Positions 29,236 to 38,200 of a stretch of 64,000 nt of DNA are shown here, one piece after another (within the stretch, counting starts at the first letter, position 1; every line of letters starts with the position of its first letter). The stretch lies in contig NZ_BMXQ01000001.1 of the NCBI RefSeq assembly GCF_014651835.1, positions 3,827,771 to 3,891,770 of the forward strand, read 5' to 3'. Under the pieces are notes generated by a model, which saw nothing but the letters and a program-made list of their open reading frames with translations, searched no databases and was not told the DNA's origin. Position numbers and translations under genes: made by a program. Source of the DNA: Pigmentiphaga litoralis. Lineage in GTDB: Bacteria > Pseudomonadota > Gammaproteobacteria > Burkholderiales > Burkholderiaceae_B.

Positions 29236-31398
29236 ATGACTGCTCCATCGACTCCCGACGTTCCTCCCGTGTCCTCGACGGTCCGCAAGCTGGACCGCGC
29301 GCAGTCGCAGCTCGACGCGAAGGGCGGGCCGGCCGAGCCGTTCGTGCTGCCGCCCGTGGCCGGGGGCATGAACGATGCCCAGCGCGAGGCGGTGCGGCAT
29401 CTGGACGGTCCGTGCCTGGTGCTGGCGGGCGCTGGCAGCGGCAAGACGCGCGTGATCACCCAGAAAATCGGCTACCTGCTGCGCGACTGTGGTTACAACG
29501 CGCGCAACGTGGCCGCGCTGACCTTTACCAACAAGGCGGCCAAGGAGATGGCCGAGCGGGTCAAATCCGTCGCGGCGCCGAACCAGTTGAAGGGCCTGAC
29601 GATCAGCACCTTCCACTCGCTGGGCGTGCGGCTGCTGCGCGAAGAAGCCAAGAAGGTCGGGCTCAAGCCGGCGTTTTCGATCCTGGCGTCCGACGACGCA
29701 CTGGGCATCGTGCAGGACCTGATCGCCACCACCGACAAGGGCCGCCTGCGCGCCGTGCAGAACACGATCTCGTTGTGGAAGAACGCGCTGGTCGAGCCCG
29801 ATGAAGCCGAACGGATTGCCGCCACCGAAGGCGAGCGGGAAGCCGCGCGTGCCTACCGCAGCTACAACGCCACGCTGCGGGCCTACCAGTCGGTGGACTT
29901 CGACGACCTGATCCGCCTGCCGGCGCAGCTGCTGGAACGGGACGACGAAGCGCGCGAACGCTGGCAGTCCCGCCTGCGCTACATGCTGGTCGACGAATAC
30001 CAGGACACCAATGCCTGCCAGTACCGGCTGGTGCAGCTGATCACCGGGCCGCGCGCCATGTTCACGGCGGTGGGCGACGATGACCAGGCCATCTACGCGT
30101 GGCGCGGCGCGACGATCGAGAACCTGGCCAAGCTCACCACCGATTATCCGAACCTGAAGGTCATCAAGCTCGAACAGAACTACCGGTCGGTGCAGCGCAT
30201 TCTTGCCGCCGCCAACCGGGTGATCGAAAAGAACCCCAAGCTGTTCGACAAGAAGCTGTGGTCCGACCTGGGCGCGGGCGATCCCATTATGGTGGTGCCC
30301 ATGGATGGCGAGGAAGCCGAAGCCGAATCGGTGGCCGTGCGCATCTCGGCCGCGCGCTTCGAAAAGAAGGCGCAGTGGAAGGACTTTGCGATCCTGTACC
30401 GAAGCAACCACCAGGCGCGGGTCATGGAACAGGCGCTGCGCAACCTGAAGATTCCGTACATGGTGTCGGGCGGCCAGAGCTTTTTCGACAAGGCCGAAGT
30501 GCGGGACGTGCTGGCCTATCTCCGGCTGATCGCCAACGACGAAGACGACCCGGCCATGATCCGCGCGATCACCACGCCCAAGCGCGGCGTGGGACAGGCG
30601 ACGCTGGAAGTGCTGGGCAACTATGCGGGCGAGCGCGAGATCCCGCTGTTCGCGGCGATTTTCGAGACGGGCCTGGAGCAGCGTCTGGCCGCGCGGCAAC
30701 TGGGCCAGTTGCGCGAGTTTGGCGAATTCATCCACCGCATGCAGTGGCGTGCGGGGCGGGGCGCCAGTGGCGAGGCCATCACGTCGGCCGAGCCCGCGGG
30801 CGAGATCCTGGACGACCTGCTGCGCGCCATCAACTACGAACGCTATCTGTACGACACGTTCGATGAACGCGGCGCGCAGACGCGCTGGCAGACGGTGCTG
30901 GACCTGACCGGCTGGCTGCGCCGCAAAGCCGAAGAAGACAACATGACGCTGGTCGAACTGGTGCAGCACATTGCGCTGATCACCATGCTCGAAAAGAACG
31001 ACGAAGAAGATCCGGACGTGGTGCGGCTATCGACCCTGCACGCGTCCAAGGGCCTGGAATACCCCCACGTGTATCTGGTGGGTGTCGAAGAAGGCCTGCT
31101 GCCGCACCTGGGCAAGGACGACGAGGAAGGCGACCCGGCCAAGGCGGCGGAGTCGCTGGTCGCCCGCGTGCAGGAAGAGCGGCGGCTGATGTACGTGGGC
31201 ATCACGCGCGCGCAGCGCAGCCTGCATGTGACGTGGTGCAAGAAGCGCAAGCGCGGCCGGGAAGACGTCGCGCGCGAGCCGTCGCGATTCATTGAAGAGA
31301 TGGGTCTGGGCGGCGACAAGATGGTCGACACCACGCCTGCCATGAGCGCGAAAGACCGGCTCGGGATGCTGAAGGCGCTGCTGAACAAAGGCGGCTGA
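29236..31398 (+). CDS. rep: ATP-dependent DNA helicase Rep/UvrD family
   Basis: A 720-residue superfamily-1A 3'-5' helicase. Walker A is in LVLAGAGSGKTRVI, motif II is in MLVDEYQDTN, motif III is in VGDDDQAIYAWRGA, motif IV is near LEQNYRS, and the late motifs TLHASKGLE and VGITRAQ are present. It begins with a ~40-residue hydrophilic extension before the conserved MNDAQREAV. The EPSRFIEEM ending of the core is closer to Rep than to UvrD. It is 85 bases downstream of priA on the same strand. Rep and PriA both act in replication restart, so the pairing is functionally sensible. Confidence 0.85.
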   Translation: MTAPSTPDVPPVSSTVRKLDRAQSQLDAKGGPAEPFVLPPVAGGMNDAQREAVRHLDGPCLVLAGAGSGKTRVITQKIGYLLRDCGYNARNVAALTFTNKAAKEMAERVKSVAAPNQLKGLTISTFHSLGVRLLREEAKKVGLKPAFSILASDDALGIVQDLIATTDKGRLRAVQNTISLWKNALVEPDEAERIAATEGEREAARAYRSYNATLRAYQSVDFDDLIRLPAQLLERDDEARERWQSRLRYMLVDEYQDTNACQYRLVQLITGPRAMFTAVGDDDQAIYAWRGATIENLAKLTTDYPNLKVIKLEQNYRSVQRILAAANRVIEKNPKLFDKKLWSDLGAGDPIMVVPMDGEEAEAESVAVRISAARFEKKAQWKDFAILYRSNHQARVMEQALRNLKIPYMVSGGQSFFDKAEVRDVLAYLRLIANDEDDPAMIRAITTPKRGVGQATLEVLGNYAGEREIPLFAAIFETGLEQRLAARQLGQLREFGEFIHRMQWRAGRGASGEAITSAEPAGEILDDLLRAINYERYLYDTFDERGAQTRWQTVLDLTGWLRRKAEEDNMTLVELVQHIALITMLEKNDEEDPDVVRLSTLHASKGLEYPHVYLVGVEEGLLPHLGKDDEEGDPAKAAESLVARVQEERRLMYVGITRAQRSLHVTWCKKRKRGREDVAREPSRFIEEMGLGGDKMVDTTPAMSAKDRLGMLKALLNKGG

Positions 31399-31472
31399 GG
31401 CAGCCAGGACGGCTTGGAGGAACCCGCCTTGCCTGACCGCCGCCTTCTGACCGGGCTGCCCGGCCAGCGCCC

Positions 31473-31778
31473 TTACACGTACCGCGGAATCGGCCCGTTG
31501 TGCGGGGTCTGATCCGGCAGGTCGACCTCGACCTTGTCCGCAAAACACCAGCCCCAGCCTTCGGGCGGATCGTAGCCTTCGATGATCGGATGCTGCGTGG
31601 CGTTGAAGTGCGCGCGGGCATGGCGATTGGGCGAGTCGTCGCAGCAGCCGACGTGGCCGCAGGTGCGGCACAGGCGCAAATGAACCCACATGCTGCCGGA
31701 CTGGAGACATTCTTCGCAGCCAAGGGCGCTGGGGGTGACGTGGGCGATGCTGGACGTATGCGTGCAGGACGAGCTCAT
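31473..31778 (-). CDS. UBP-type zinc finger protein
   Basis: A 101-residue protein formed almost entirely by a ZnF-UBP-like domain. Candidate zinc ligands are Cys5/His7, Cys21-x2-Cys24, Cys37-x2-Cys40, Cys45/Cys46 and the histidines in RHARAHFNATQHP. The motif CRTCGHVGCCDDSPNRHARA is diagnostic. Bacterial stand-alone members are common in proteobacteria and actinobacteria, but their partner is not established. ATG at 31778 has AAGGA five bases upstream; an upstream ATG (31844) is rejected. It is convergent with rep and divergent from the histidine kinase gene. Confidence 0.88.
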   Translation of the reverse strand: MSSSCTHTSSIAHVTPSALGCEECLQSGSMWVHLRLCRTCGHVGCCDDSPNRHARAHFNATQHPIIEGYDPPEGWGWCFADKVEVDLPDQTPHNGPIPRYV

Positions 31779-31983
31779 GACGTTCCTTGCTGAAGGCGGT
31801 GGCAGGCGGCCGGTTGCCGGGATATCAAGTGCCGAGTATGGCATCGGCGCGGCCGCATCCCAACCCCCGGATGGGGGAGACGCGGTCCGGACACGACCCT
31901 AAAAGCGGTAAAGTAGCCCACGCCCGGCCATGCCGCGGTGATTGCGCCGGCATGTCGCCAGCCGCCTCTACGAGATCCGCACT

Positions 31984-34083
31984 ATGGTTGACCAGGGCCT
32001 GTCCGCCTTTCTGAACAACGGCGACGCCACGTGCGCCCGGTTCACGCGCATCGACTGGTCGGCCACGCCGCTCGGGCCCGTCGATTCCTGGCCCACCGTC
32101 ATCAAAAGCACGCTTGCCACCTGGATGGATTCGCCCCAGGCCATGTTCCTGGCATGGGGGCCGGACCTGCGCTTTTTTTTCAATGATGCCTATGCGCCGA
32201 TGCTGCTGGAGCGGGTCGAAGGAGCCATGGGCCGTCCTTTTCATGAGCTGTGGTCCGACGTGTGGGACGACATCGAATGGATCGTGATCCGGGCGCTGGC
32301 GGGCGAGGGCACGCGCATCGAAGAGATGCCCCTGTCCATGGTGCGCCATGGCGTGCGCAAGCCGACCTGGTGGACCTTTACCTACATGCCGGTGCGGGAT
32401 GACCACGCCAACATCGTCGGCATGATGTGCACCGTGGTGGATGTGACGAGCGCAGTGCAGGCCAGGGCACAGGCCGATCGCGAGCGCGAGCGCCAGCGTC
32501 TACTGCTGCAGCAGATGCCGGGCTTTGCCGGTCTGCTGTACGGGCCCGAGCACATCTTTGACTATGTCAACGATTCTTACCAGGCGCTGTTCGGGCCGCG
32601 TCCTTTCGTCGGCCAGGCCATTCGCGATGTATTTCCCGAGCTGGAAGGCCAGGGCTTCTACGAGCTGCTGCATGCGGTCTACACCACCGGCGAGCCCATC
32701 GTGATGCACGGCTTTCCCATCCAGATGGCCGGCGAGGCGCAGCCCCGTTATCTGGACTTTCTGTATCACCCCGTGCGCAACGATGTCGGGGACATCATCG
32801 GCATCTTTACCGGTGGTTATGAAGTCACCGAGAACGTGCGCGCCGAAGAGGCGTTGCGGCTCATGAATGAGACGCTTGAACATCGGGTGCAAGAGCGCAC
32901 GTCGGAACTGCTGCGGGCGCAAGAGGCGCTGCGGCAGTCGCAGAAAATGGAAGCAATCGGCCAGCTGACCGGCGGTCTGGCGCATGACTTCAACAACCTG
33001 CTGACGGGTATCAGCGGGTCGCTCGAACTGATGCGGCGACGGCTGCACCTGGGCACGCTGGACCGCGCCAGTACCGAACGTTATATCGACACCGCCCAGG
33101 GCGCCGCGCAGCGTGCCGCGTCCGTGACGCATCGCATGCTGGCCTTTGCGCGCCGGCAGACGCTGGATCCGCAGCCCACCGACATGAACCGGCTGGTGCA
33201 CGACATGGTGGAGCTGCTGCGCCGCACGGTCGGTCCGGCGATTCCGGTGGAGGTGCTGCTGGCGCCGGGGCTGTGGTTGACGATGGTCGATGCCGTGCAG
33301 CTGGACAACGCCCTGCTGAACCTGTCGATCAACGCGCGCGACGCCATGCCGCATGGGGGCCGGTTGACGATCGCCACCGCCAACCGGTCGATCGCGCCCG
33401 GGTTGGCGTCCGAACTGGGGCTCGTGGCCGGGGATTATGTCGCGCTGAGCGTGACCGACGACGGCATCGGCATGACGCCCGACACGGTGGCGCGCGCGGT
33501 GGAACCGTTCTTTACGACCAAGCCCCTGGGGCAGGGCACGGGCTTGGGCCTGTCGATGGTGTACGGCTTTGCGCGGCAATCGGGCGGCGTGCTGCGCATC
33601 GAGTCCACGTTTGGCGAGGGCACGACCATGAGCCTGTTCCTTCCGCGTGTTGACGGCGCCTCGAGCGAAGGCAGCGAGTCCGCCGGGGACGCCGCAGCCG
33701 CCGTTCCGGTGCGGCGCGCGCGCGTGCTGGTCGTCGATGACGAGATCACCGTGCGCATGCTGGTGACCGAGGTGTTGAAGGATGCCGGCATGCTGCCCAT
33801 CGAGGCCGAAGACGGCCCGTCGGCCATGACGGTGCTGCAGAGCGATGTGGCGCTGGATCTGATGGTGACGGACGTGGGCCTGCCCGGTGGCATGAACGGC
33901 CGGCAGCTGGCCGATGCCGCGCGCGCCCAGCGTCCGGACCTGAAGGTGCTGTTCATTACCGGCTATGCCGAGAACGCGTTGATCGGCGACGGGGTGCTGG
34001 AGCCCGGCATGCAGGTGCTGACCAAGCCGTTCACGGTGGACAACCTGCTGGATCGGGTGCGGCAATTGACGCTTGCCCGCTGA
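31984..34083 (+). CDS. Hybrid sensor histidine kinase / response regulator with PAS domains
   Basis: A 699-residue cytosolic signalling protein with no transmembrane helix. Two PAS-like sensor domains are present (about 10-145 and 160-290). The HisKA helix follows with phospho-acceptor His334 (GGLAHDFNNLL). The HATPase domain shows the N box NALLNLSINARDAMPHGG, DDGIGM, and the G2 region GQGTGLGLSMVYG. The C-terminal receiver has acidic DDE and phospho-acceptor Asp630 (MVTDVGLPGG). ATG at 31984 is the first ATG in frame; an upstream TTG exists. The stimulus and output partner are unknown, and no dedicated response regulator gene is adjacent. Confidence 0.93.
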   Translation: MVDQGLSAFLNNGDATCARFTRIDWSATPLGPVDSWPTVIKSTLATWMDSPQAMFLAWGPDLRFFFNDAYAPMLLERVEGAMGRPFHELWSDVWDDIEWIVIRALAGEGTRIEEMPLSMVRHGVRKPTWWTFTYMPVRDDHANIVGMMCTVVDVTSAVQARAQADRERERQRLLLQQMPGFAGLLYGPEHIFDYVNDSYQALFGPRPFVGQAIRDVFPELEGQGFYELLHAVYTTGEPIVMHGFPIQMAGEAQPRYLDFLYHPVRNDVGDIIGIFTGGYEVTENVRAEEALRLMNETLEHRVQERTSELLRAQEALRQSQKMEAIGQLTGGLAHDFNNLLTGISGSLELMRRRLHLGTLDRASTERYIDTAQGAAQRAASVTHRMLAFARRQTLDPQPTDMNRLVHDMVELLRRTVGPAIPVEVLLAPGLWLTMVDAVQLDNALLNLSINARDAMPHGGRLTIATANRSIAPGLASELGLVAGDYVALSVTDDGIGMTPDTVARAVEPFFTTKPLGQGTGLGLSMVYGFARQSGGVLRIESTFGEGTTMSLFLPRVDGASSEGSESAGDAAAAVPVRRARVLVVDDEITVRMLVTEVLKDAGMLPIEAEDGPSAMTVLQSDVALDLMVTDVGLPGGMNGRQLADAARAQRPDLKVLFITGYAENALIGDGVLEPGMQVLTKPFTVDNLLDRVRQLTLAR

Positions 34084-34249
34084 ACGGATGACGAAGGGCT
34101 GTCCGGGCCATGCAGTTCTTACATGCGGCGCCCCGGCGCCATGGAGCCGTGACGCCGCATATCCAGGGGTATCCAGGCCTTACTGCTGAGTTGCCTTCGG
34201 GCACGTGGCTTGCGGGGAGTGTCTTCCCGAAACCCAGCACGAGAGCCTC

Positions 34250-34669
34250 ATGGAAATTCATATCAATACTGGCAATGGCATGGAAAACCGGGTCAAGCTC
34301 GAACAGTGGGCCGACAGTGAGATCCGCAGGAATCTGGGCCGCTTTACCGACGATGTGCGACGCATCGAAGTGCATTTGTCGGACGAGAACAGCCAGAAGG
34401 GCGGCGCGGACGACAAGCGCTGCATGATCGAAGCCCACGTCATCGGACAGAAAGCGGTTGCCGTCAGCCACAATGCGCCGACGCTCGAGCAGGCGCTGAA
34501 CGGCGCCGAGAGCAAGGCCCGTCGCGCGCTGGACAGCGCCCTGGGCAAGGTGCGCGATCATCGCGACCATACCTCGATCCGCACCGATGCCGCCGGCACG
34601 GGCGTGCCCGGTGCGGGCGATAGCGTCAGCGAGAGCGAGAGCGACGGCGACGGCGACGGCGACGACTGA
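34250..34669 (+). CDS. HPF/RaiA-family ribosome-associated protein
   Basis: A 139-residue protein whose first ~105 residues have the beta-alpha-beta-beta-beta-alpha pattern of ribosome hibernation factors (MEIHINTGNGM, RRIEVHLSDEN, KRCMIEAHVIG, AVSHNAPTLEQALNGAESKA). The C-terminal ~30 residues are an acidic Ser/Glu/Asp/Gly tail, partly made of GACGGC codon-pair repeats ending DGDGDGDD. This tail replaces the extra domain of long HPF. It may bind the ribosome or act as a stress-linked variant. ATG at 34250 begins the conserved domain. Confidence 0.78.
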   Translation: MEIHINTGNGMENRVKLEQWADSEIRRNLGRFTDDVRRIEVHLSDENSQKGGADDKRCMIEAHVIGQKAVAVSHNAPTLEQALNGAESKARRALDSALGKVRDHRDHTSIRTDAAGTGVPGAGDSVSESESDGDGDGDD

Positions 34670-34694
34670 GCGTGTCAGGCGTGGTGGAGCCGTC

Positions 34695-35348
34695 ATGCCA
34701 ACCTCACCAATGGGCCAGGCATCGCTATTTGATGACGATGCGCTTGGCGCGCCCACCCCGCCGCTTCCTGGCCCGCCGGGCTTTCGCTACGAAGCCGGGT
34801 TTCTGAGCCCTGACGAAGAAGCTGACTTGCTTGGTCAGATGGCGGGTTTGCCGTTCGAAGCCATGCGCTACAAGAGCTATGTCGCGCAGCGGCGCGTCGT
34901 CAGCTATGGCGGGCGCTTCGACTTCGATCGCAACCAGCTGCAAGACACCGATGCGCCGGCCCCATGGGTGCTGCCGCTGCGGAACCGTATCGCCGCGTGG
35001 GTGGGCCTGCCGGCCGACGCGTTCACGCAGATCCTGGTGGCGGAGTATTCCGTAGGGACCCCGTTGGGATGGCATCGCGACGTGCCCGATTTCGAAGACG
35101 TGGTCGGGGTGTCGCTGGCCGCTGAAGCCACGATGCGCTTTCGGCCGTATCGGCGGGATGGGCAGCCCATGCCTCGGGCCGATGGGGTGAAGCCCGTCGT
35201 GTTGAAACAAACGCTGGCCCCGCGATCCATCTATCTGCTGCGGGGTCCGGCGCGCTGGGACTGGCAGCACAGCGTCTCGCCCACCCGATCACTGCGCTAT
35301 TCGATCACCTTCCGGACGTCGGCGCGGCGCGCGTTCGCAAAGCGGTGA
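34695..35348 (+). CDS. AlkB-like 2-oxoglutarate/Fe(II) dioxygenase
   Basis: A 217-residue dioxygenase of the AlkB type. The iron ligands are His127 and Asp129 (GWHRDVPDF) and His192 (WQHSVSP). The 2-oxoglutarate-binding arginines are in RSLRYSITFR. The family repairs alkylated DNA or RNA by oxidative demethylation. ATG at 34695 is preceded by GGAG at five bases. It follows the HPF-like gene by 25 bases and may be cotranscribed with it. Whether the substrate is nucleic acid or protein cannot be told from sequence. Confidence 0.9.
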   Translation: MPTSPMGQASLFDDDALGAPTPPLPGPPGFRYEAGFLSPDEEADLLGQMAGLPFEAMRYKSYVAQRRVVSYGGRFDFDRNQLQDTDAPAPWVLPLRNRIAAWVGLPADAFTQILVAEYSVGTPLGWHRDVPDFEDVVGVSLAAEATMRFRPYRRDGQPMPRADGVKPVVLKQTLAPRSIYLLRGPARWDWQHSVSPTRSLRYSITFRTSARRAFAKR

Positions 35349-35408
35349 TGGGCCGGATCGCGGTGCTCTGATATCGTTACGCCCGTTATTGGCGCAATCG
35401 GGCATCGC

Positions 35409-36647
35409 ATGACTCAACGTTCCCTTCCCCTGGCGGGCATTCGCGTTCTTGACCTGACGCGGGTTCTGGCCGGCCCCTGGTGCACCCAGAATCTGGCCGA
35501 CCTGGGCGCCGATGTCATCAAGATCGAAAAGCCCGGCAGCGGCGATGACACCCGTTCCTGGGGACCGCCTTACCTTCAGGACGCCGAAGGCAACGACACC
35601 CGCGACGCCGCCTACTACCTGTGCGCCAACCGCAATAAGCGGTCGGTGGCGGTGGACCTGGCAACGCCAGAGGGCGCACGCGTGCTGCGCGAGCTGGCCG
35701 CGGTCAGTGACGTGCTGGTGGAAAACTTCAAGGTGGGCGGACTGGCCAAATACGGCCTCGATTACGAGAGCCTGAAGGCGATCAACCCTCGGCTGATCTA
35801 CTGCTCGATCACCGGCTTTGGCCAGAGCGGCCCCTACGCCAGCCGGCCGGGATACGACTTCATGATCCAGGGCCTGGGCGGCCTGATGAGCATCACGGGC
35901 GAACGTGACGGCCTGCCGGGCGCGGGACCGCAGAAGGCCGGCGTGGCGGTGGTCGACATCGTGACCGGCATGTACGCCAGCGTGGGCATCCTGGCGGCCT
36001 TGCAGGAGCGCCACCAGAGCGGGCTCGGGCAGCGGCTGGACATCGCGCTGCTCGACAGCGTGGTGGCCATGCTGGCCAACCAGAACATGAACTTCCTGAC
36101 CACGGGCAAGGCCCCCGGGCGGTCCGGCAATGCCCACCAGAACATCGTGCCCTACCAGGTGTTTCCGGCGTCCGATGGGCACCTGATTGTTGCGGTGGGC
36201 AACGATACGCAGTTTCGCGCCTACTGCGTGGCGATGGACGCCATGCATCTGTCGTCCGACCCGCGCTTCCAGACCAACCAGTCACGCACGATCAACCGTG
36301 ACGTGCTGGTGCCCCAACTGGCCGAGATCATGGCCTCCAGGCCGCGGGATTACTGGCTGGAGCGGCTGGAGGCAGTGGGCGTGCCCTGCGGTCCGATCAA
36401 CACCATCGAACAGGTGTTTGCCGACCCGCACGTGCAGGCGCGCGGACTGCGCCTGGACCTGCCGCACGCCGCGGCCGGCACGGCCCCCAGCGTCGCCAGC
36501 CCGCTGCGCTTTTCGGACACGCCCGTGCAGTACCGCGCGGCGCCGCCGGTGCTGGGTCAGCATACCGACGAGGTGCTGCAGGAAGTGCTGGGCTGGGGGG
36601 CGGACGATGTGGCGGCCTTGAAGGCGGGGGACACGGGTACGGCGTGA
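35409..36647 (+). CDS. Class III (CaiB/BaiF) CoA-transferase
   Basis: A 412-residue family III CoA-transferase. The N-terminus LAGIRVLDLTRVLAGPWC and the segment DLGADVIKIEKP are diagnostic. The catalytic aspartate that forms a CoA-thioester anhydride is Asp150 (GYDFMIQG), and the C-terminal region has the GVPCGPINT motif. It moves CoA between acyl-CoA donors and carboxylic acids. Donor and acceptor are unknown. It is followed by a terminator shared with the convergent cytochrome gene. Confidence 0.93.
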   Translation: MTQRSLPLAGIRVLDLTRVLAGPWCTQNLADLGADVIKIEKPGSGDDTRSWGPPYLQDAEGNDTRDAAYYLCANRNKRSVAVDLATPEGARVLRELAAVSDVLVENFKVGGLAKYGLDYESLKAINPRLIYCSITGFGQSGPYASRPGYDFMIQGLGGLMSITGERDGLPGAGPQKAGVAVVDIVTGMYASVGILAALQERHQSGLGQRLDIALLDSVVAMLANQNMNFLTTGKAPGRSGNAHQNIVPYQVFPASDGHLIVAVGNDTQFRAYCVAMDAMHLSSDPRFQTNQSRTINRDVLVPQLAEIMASRPRDYWLERLEAVGVPCGPINTIEQVFADPHVQARGLRLDLPHAAAGTAPSVASPLRFSDTPVQYRAAPPVLGQHTDEVLQEVLGWGADDVAALKAGDTGTA

Positions 36648-36681
36648 GGGCGTCTGCCCTGCTGGGTTGCAGGCGCAGATA

Positions 36682-36718
36682 AAAAAACCCCCGAGGGCGA
36701 GCCCGTCGGGGGTTTTTT
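36682..36718. terminator. Bidirectional intrinsic terminator
   Basis: A perfect 13-pair stem (36682-36694 with 36706-36718) has A-runs on the left arm and T-runs on the right. The loop itself contains GGGC-GA-GCCC. It lies between the convergent CoA-transferase and cytochrome c genes and can terminate both. Confidence 0.93.
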
Positions 36719-36763
36719 GTTGCCTGCGTGCCCGGTGCCCGGTCTGGCCAGGCGCGGAGCGGC

Positions 36764-37696
36764 TTACTTGGCGGCGTCGACCATGTACTGGACGGTGGCG
36801 CGGATGTCGGCTTCGGTTGCATTGGCGGCGCCGCCCTTGGGTGGCATCGCGCCCTTGCCGGCGATTGCCGTGGCGACCATGGTGTCCATGCCGGTGGCGA
36901 TGTACTTGGCCCAGGCGGCCTTGTCGCCAAACTTGGGTGCGCCGGCAACGCCGGTACCGTGGCAGGCGAAACAGGCGCTGTCATACAGCTTCTTGCCGTC
37001 GCCGGTGGAGGCGGCGGCAGTCGGAGCGGCAGCAGCGGGGGCGGCAGCCGCGGCGGGGGACGTTGGCGCCGCAGCCGGCGTGGCGGGCGCTGCCGGAGCC
37101 GGTGCGGGCACCGCGGCCGGGGCAGCAGCTGCCGCGGCGGGAGCCGCCGACGCATCGGCCGTGGCGGCAGGCGCTGCAGGGGCGGGCGCTTCGGGTTCCT
37201 TGAAGCTGGCGCCGCTGGCATTGGCCATGTAGGCCACCGCGCGCGCCACTTCGAAGTCATCCAGGTCGGGGTTGCCGCCCTTGGCGGGCATGGCGCCCTT
37301 GCCTGCGATGGCTACCTTGACCATCTCTTCCAGGCCGGTCTGGATGTACTTGGCCCAGGAACCGTTGTCGCCGAATTTAGGCGCGCCGGCAACGCCGGCG
37401 GCATGACAGGTGGCGCACACGGCCTTGTAGACCGCTTCGCCCGTCTGGAACACCCGCGGCGCGTTGGCGTCACGAATTTCGAAGCCGGCCACTGGCGCGA
37501 TGCGCGCGTCGATCGCGGCGGGCGTCTGTGCATCGGCACCGGCGTTGGTTCGCGTGCCGTTCACGACGAAGTGGACCAGCAGGATGATGATGATGACCGG
37601 TGCCACAAGGGACAGAACGATCACCGTGATCAGCTGACGAGGCGTCCGGATCGGCGATTGGTGATCTTGCGTGTGGTCGTGATGCGCGTTGCTCAT
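36764..37696 (-). CDS. Membrane-anchored dihaem cytochrome c (c5-like)
   Basis: A 310-residue cytochrome with one N-terminal transmembrane anchor (about residues 22-46) and two cytochrome c domains facing the periplasm. Haem sites are CATCH (94-98) and CFACH (242-246). The axial methionines lie in two nearly identical GKGAMPAKGG / GKGAMPPKGG motifs. The two domains are clearly an internal duplication and are joined by a ~65-residue Ala/Pro-rich linker (about 167-231). ATG at 37696 has AGGA at seven bases. It probably shuttles electrons to a terminal oxidase. Confidence 0.93.
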   Translation of the reverse strand: MSNAHHDHTQDHQSPIRTPRQLITVIVLSLVAPVIIIILLVHFVVNGTRTNAGADAQTPAAIDARIAPVAGFEIRDANAPRVFQTGEAVYKAVCATCHAAGVAGAPKFGDNGSWAKYIQTGLEEMVKVAIAGKGAMPAKGGNPDLDDFEVARAVAYMANASGASFKEPEAPAPAAPAATADASAAPAAAAAAPAAVPAPAPAAPATPAAAPTSPAAAAAPAAAAPTAAASTGDGKKLYDSACFACHGTGVAGAPKFGDKAAWAKYIATGMDTMVATAIAGKGAMPPKGGAANATEADIRATVQYMVDAAK

Positions 37697-38025
37697 TGCG
37701 AAATCCTGCAGGTCCACCGGCCGGGACAGGGGAGCGCGGCACGGGACGGTTACGGGGGAATGATACGGTCTTGACTGCTTTTATTCCGGCGCCGAGGGCA
37801 TGCTGCTCTGGGGTCTCCTTCCAGAGCGCGAGCATGGCGGCCGATTCATTTTTTGCACACAACCGCCTGATTATAGCGGGATGGACTCACGGGGTGCTTG
37901 ATTGGTGTTCCCCCGGGTAAGCCCGCTTGCGCAGTGGCGTTGCAGCCGCGACACGACAGGAAATCTGCAAAGCCGGATCGGACCGCAGGACGAACGCGCG
38001 AATGCAAGCTACAATAGTCGACTTA
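37697..38025. other. Intergenic region cytochrome c / tRNA-Arg
   Basis: No gene is supported. The plus strand contains a TACAAT -10-like hexamer (38010-38015) just before the tRNA, but no matching -35 was found. Nothing else was recognised. Confidence 0.5.
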
Positions 38026-38101
38026 GCGCCCGTAGCTCAATGGATAGAGTACTGCTCTCCGAAGGCAGGGGTTGCTGGTTCGATCCCAGCCGGGCGCACC
38101 A
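38026..38101 (+). tRNA. tRNA-Arg (anticodon CCG)
   Basis: A 76-base cloverleaf with encoded CCA. The acceptor GCGCCCG pairs with CGGGCGC. The D-arm is GCTC/GAGT, the anticodon stem CTGCT/GGCAG closes on the loop CTCCGAA, and the T-arm has GGTTCGATCC. The anticodon CCG (38059-38061) reads the arginine codon CGG. A divergent regulator and the long eCIS operon follow it, so its 3' end is a possible island boundary. Confidence 0.97.
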
Positions 38102-38200
38102 ATTTCTCGGATTTTCGTCAGATATTCATCCAGATATCGACGGGTCCGCAGCCAGCCGCTTGTCATCCGTCGCCAGACCTTGTGCGACATCAGCGACACA

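Noticed and set aside
28960-30969. A 669-codon minus-strand open frame over rep
   Set aside because: It is a mirror of the rep codon pattern with no domain, and rep is unambiguous on the plus strand.
31984-34083. Phytochrome or membrane-bound sensor kinase
   Set aside because: There is no GAF-PHY arrangement and no transmembrane segment; the sensor part looks PAS-like.
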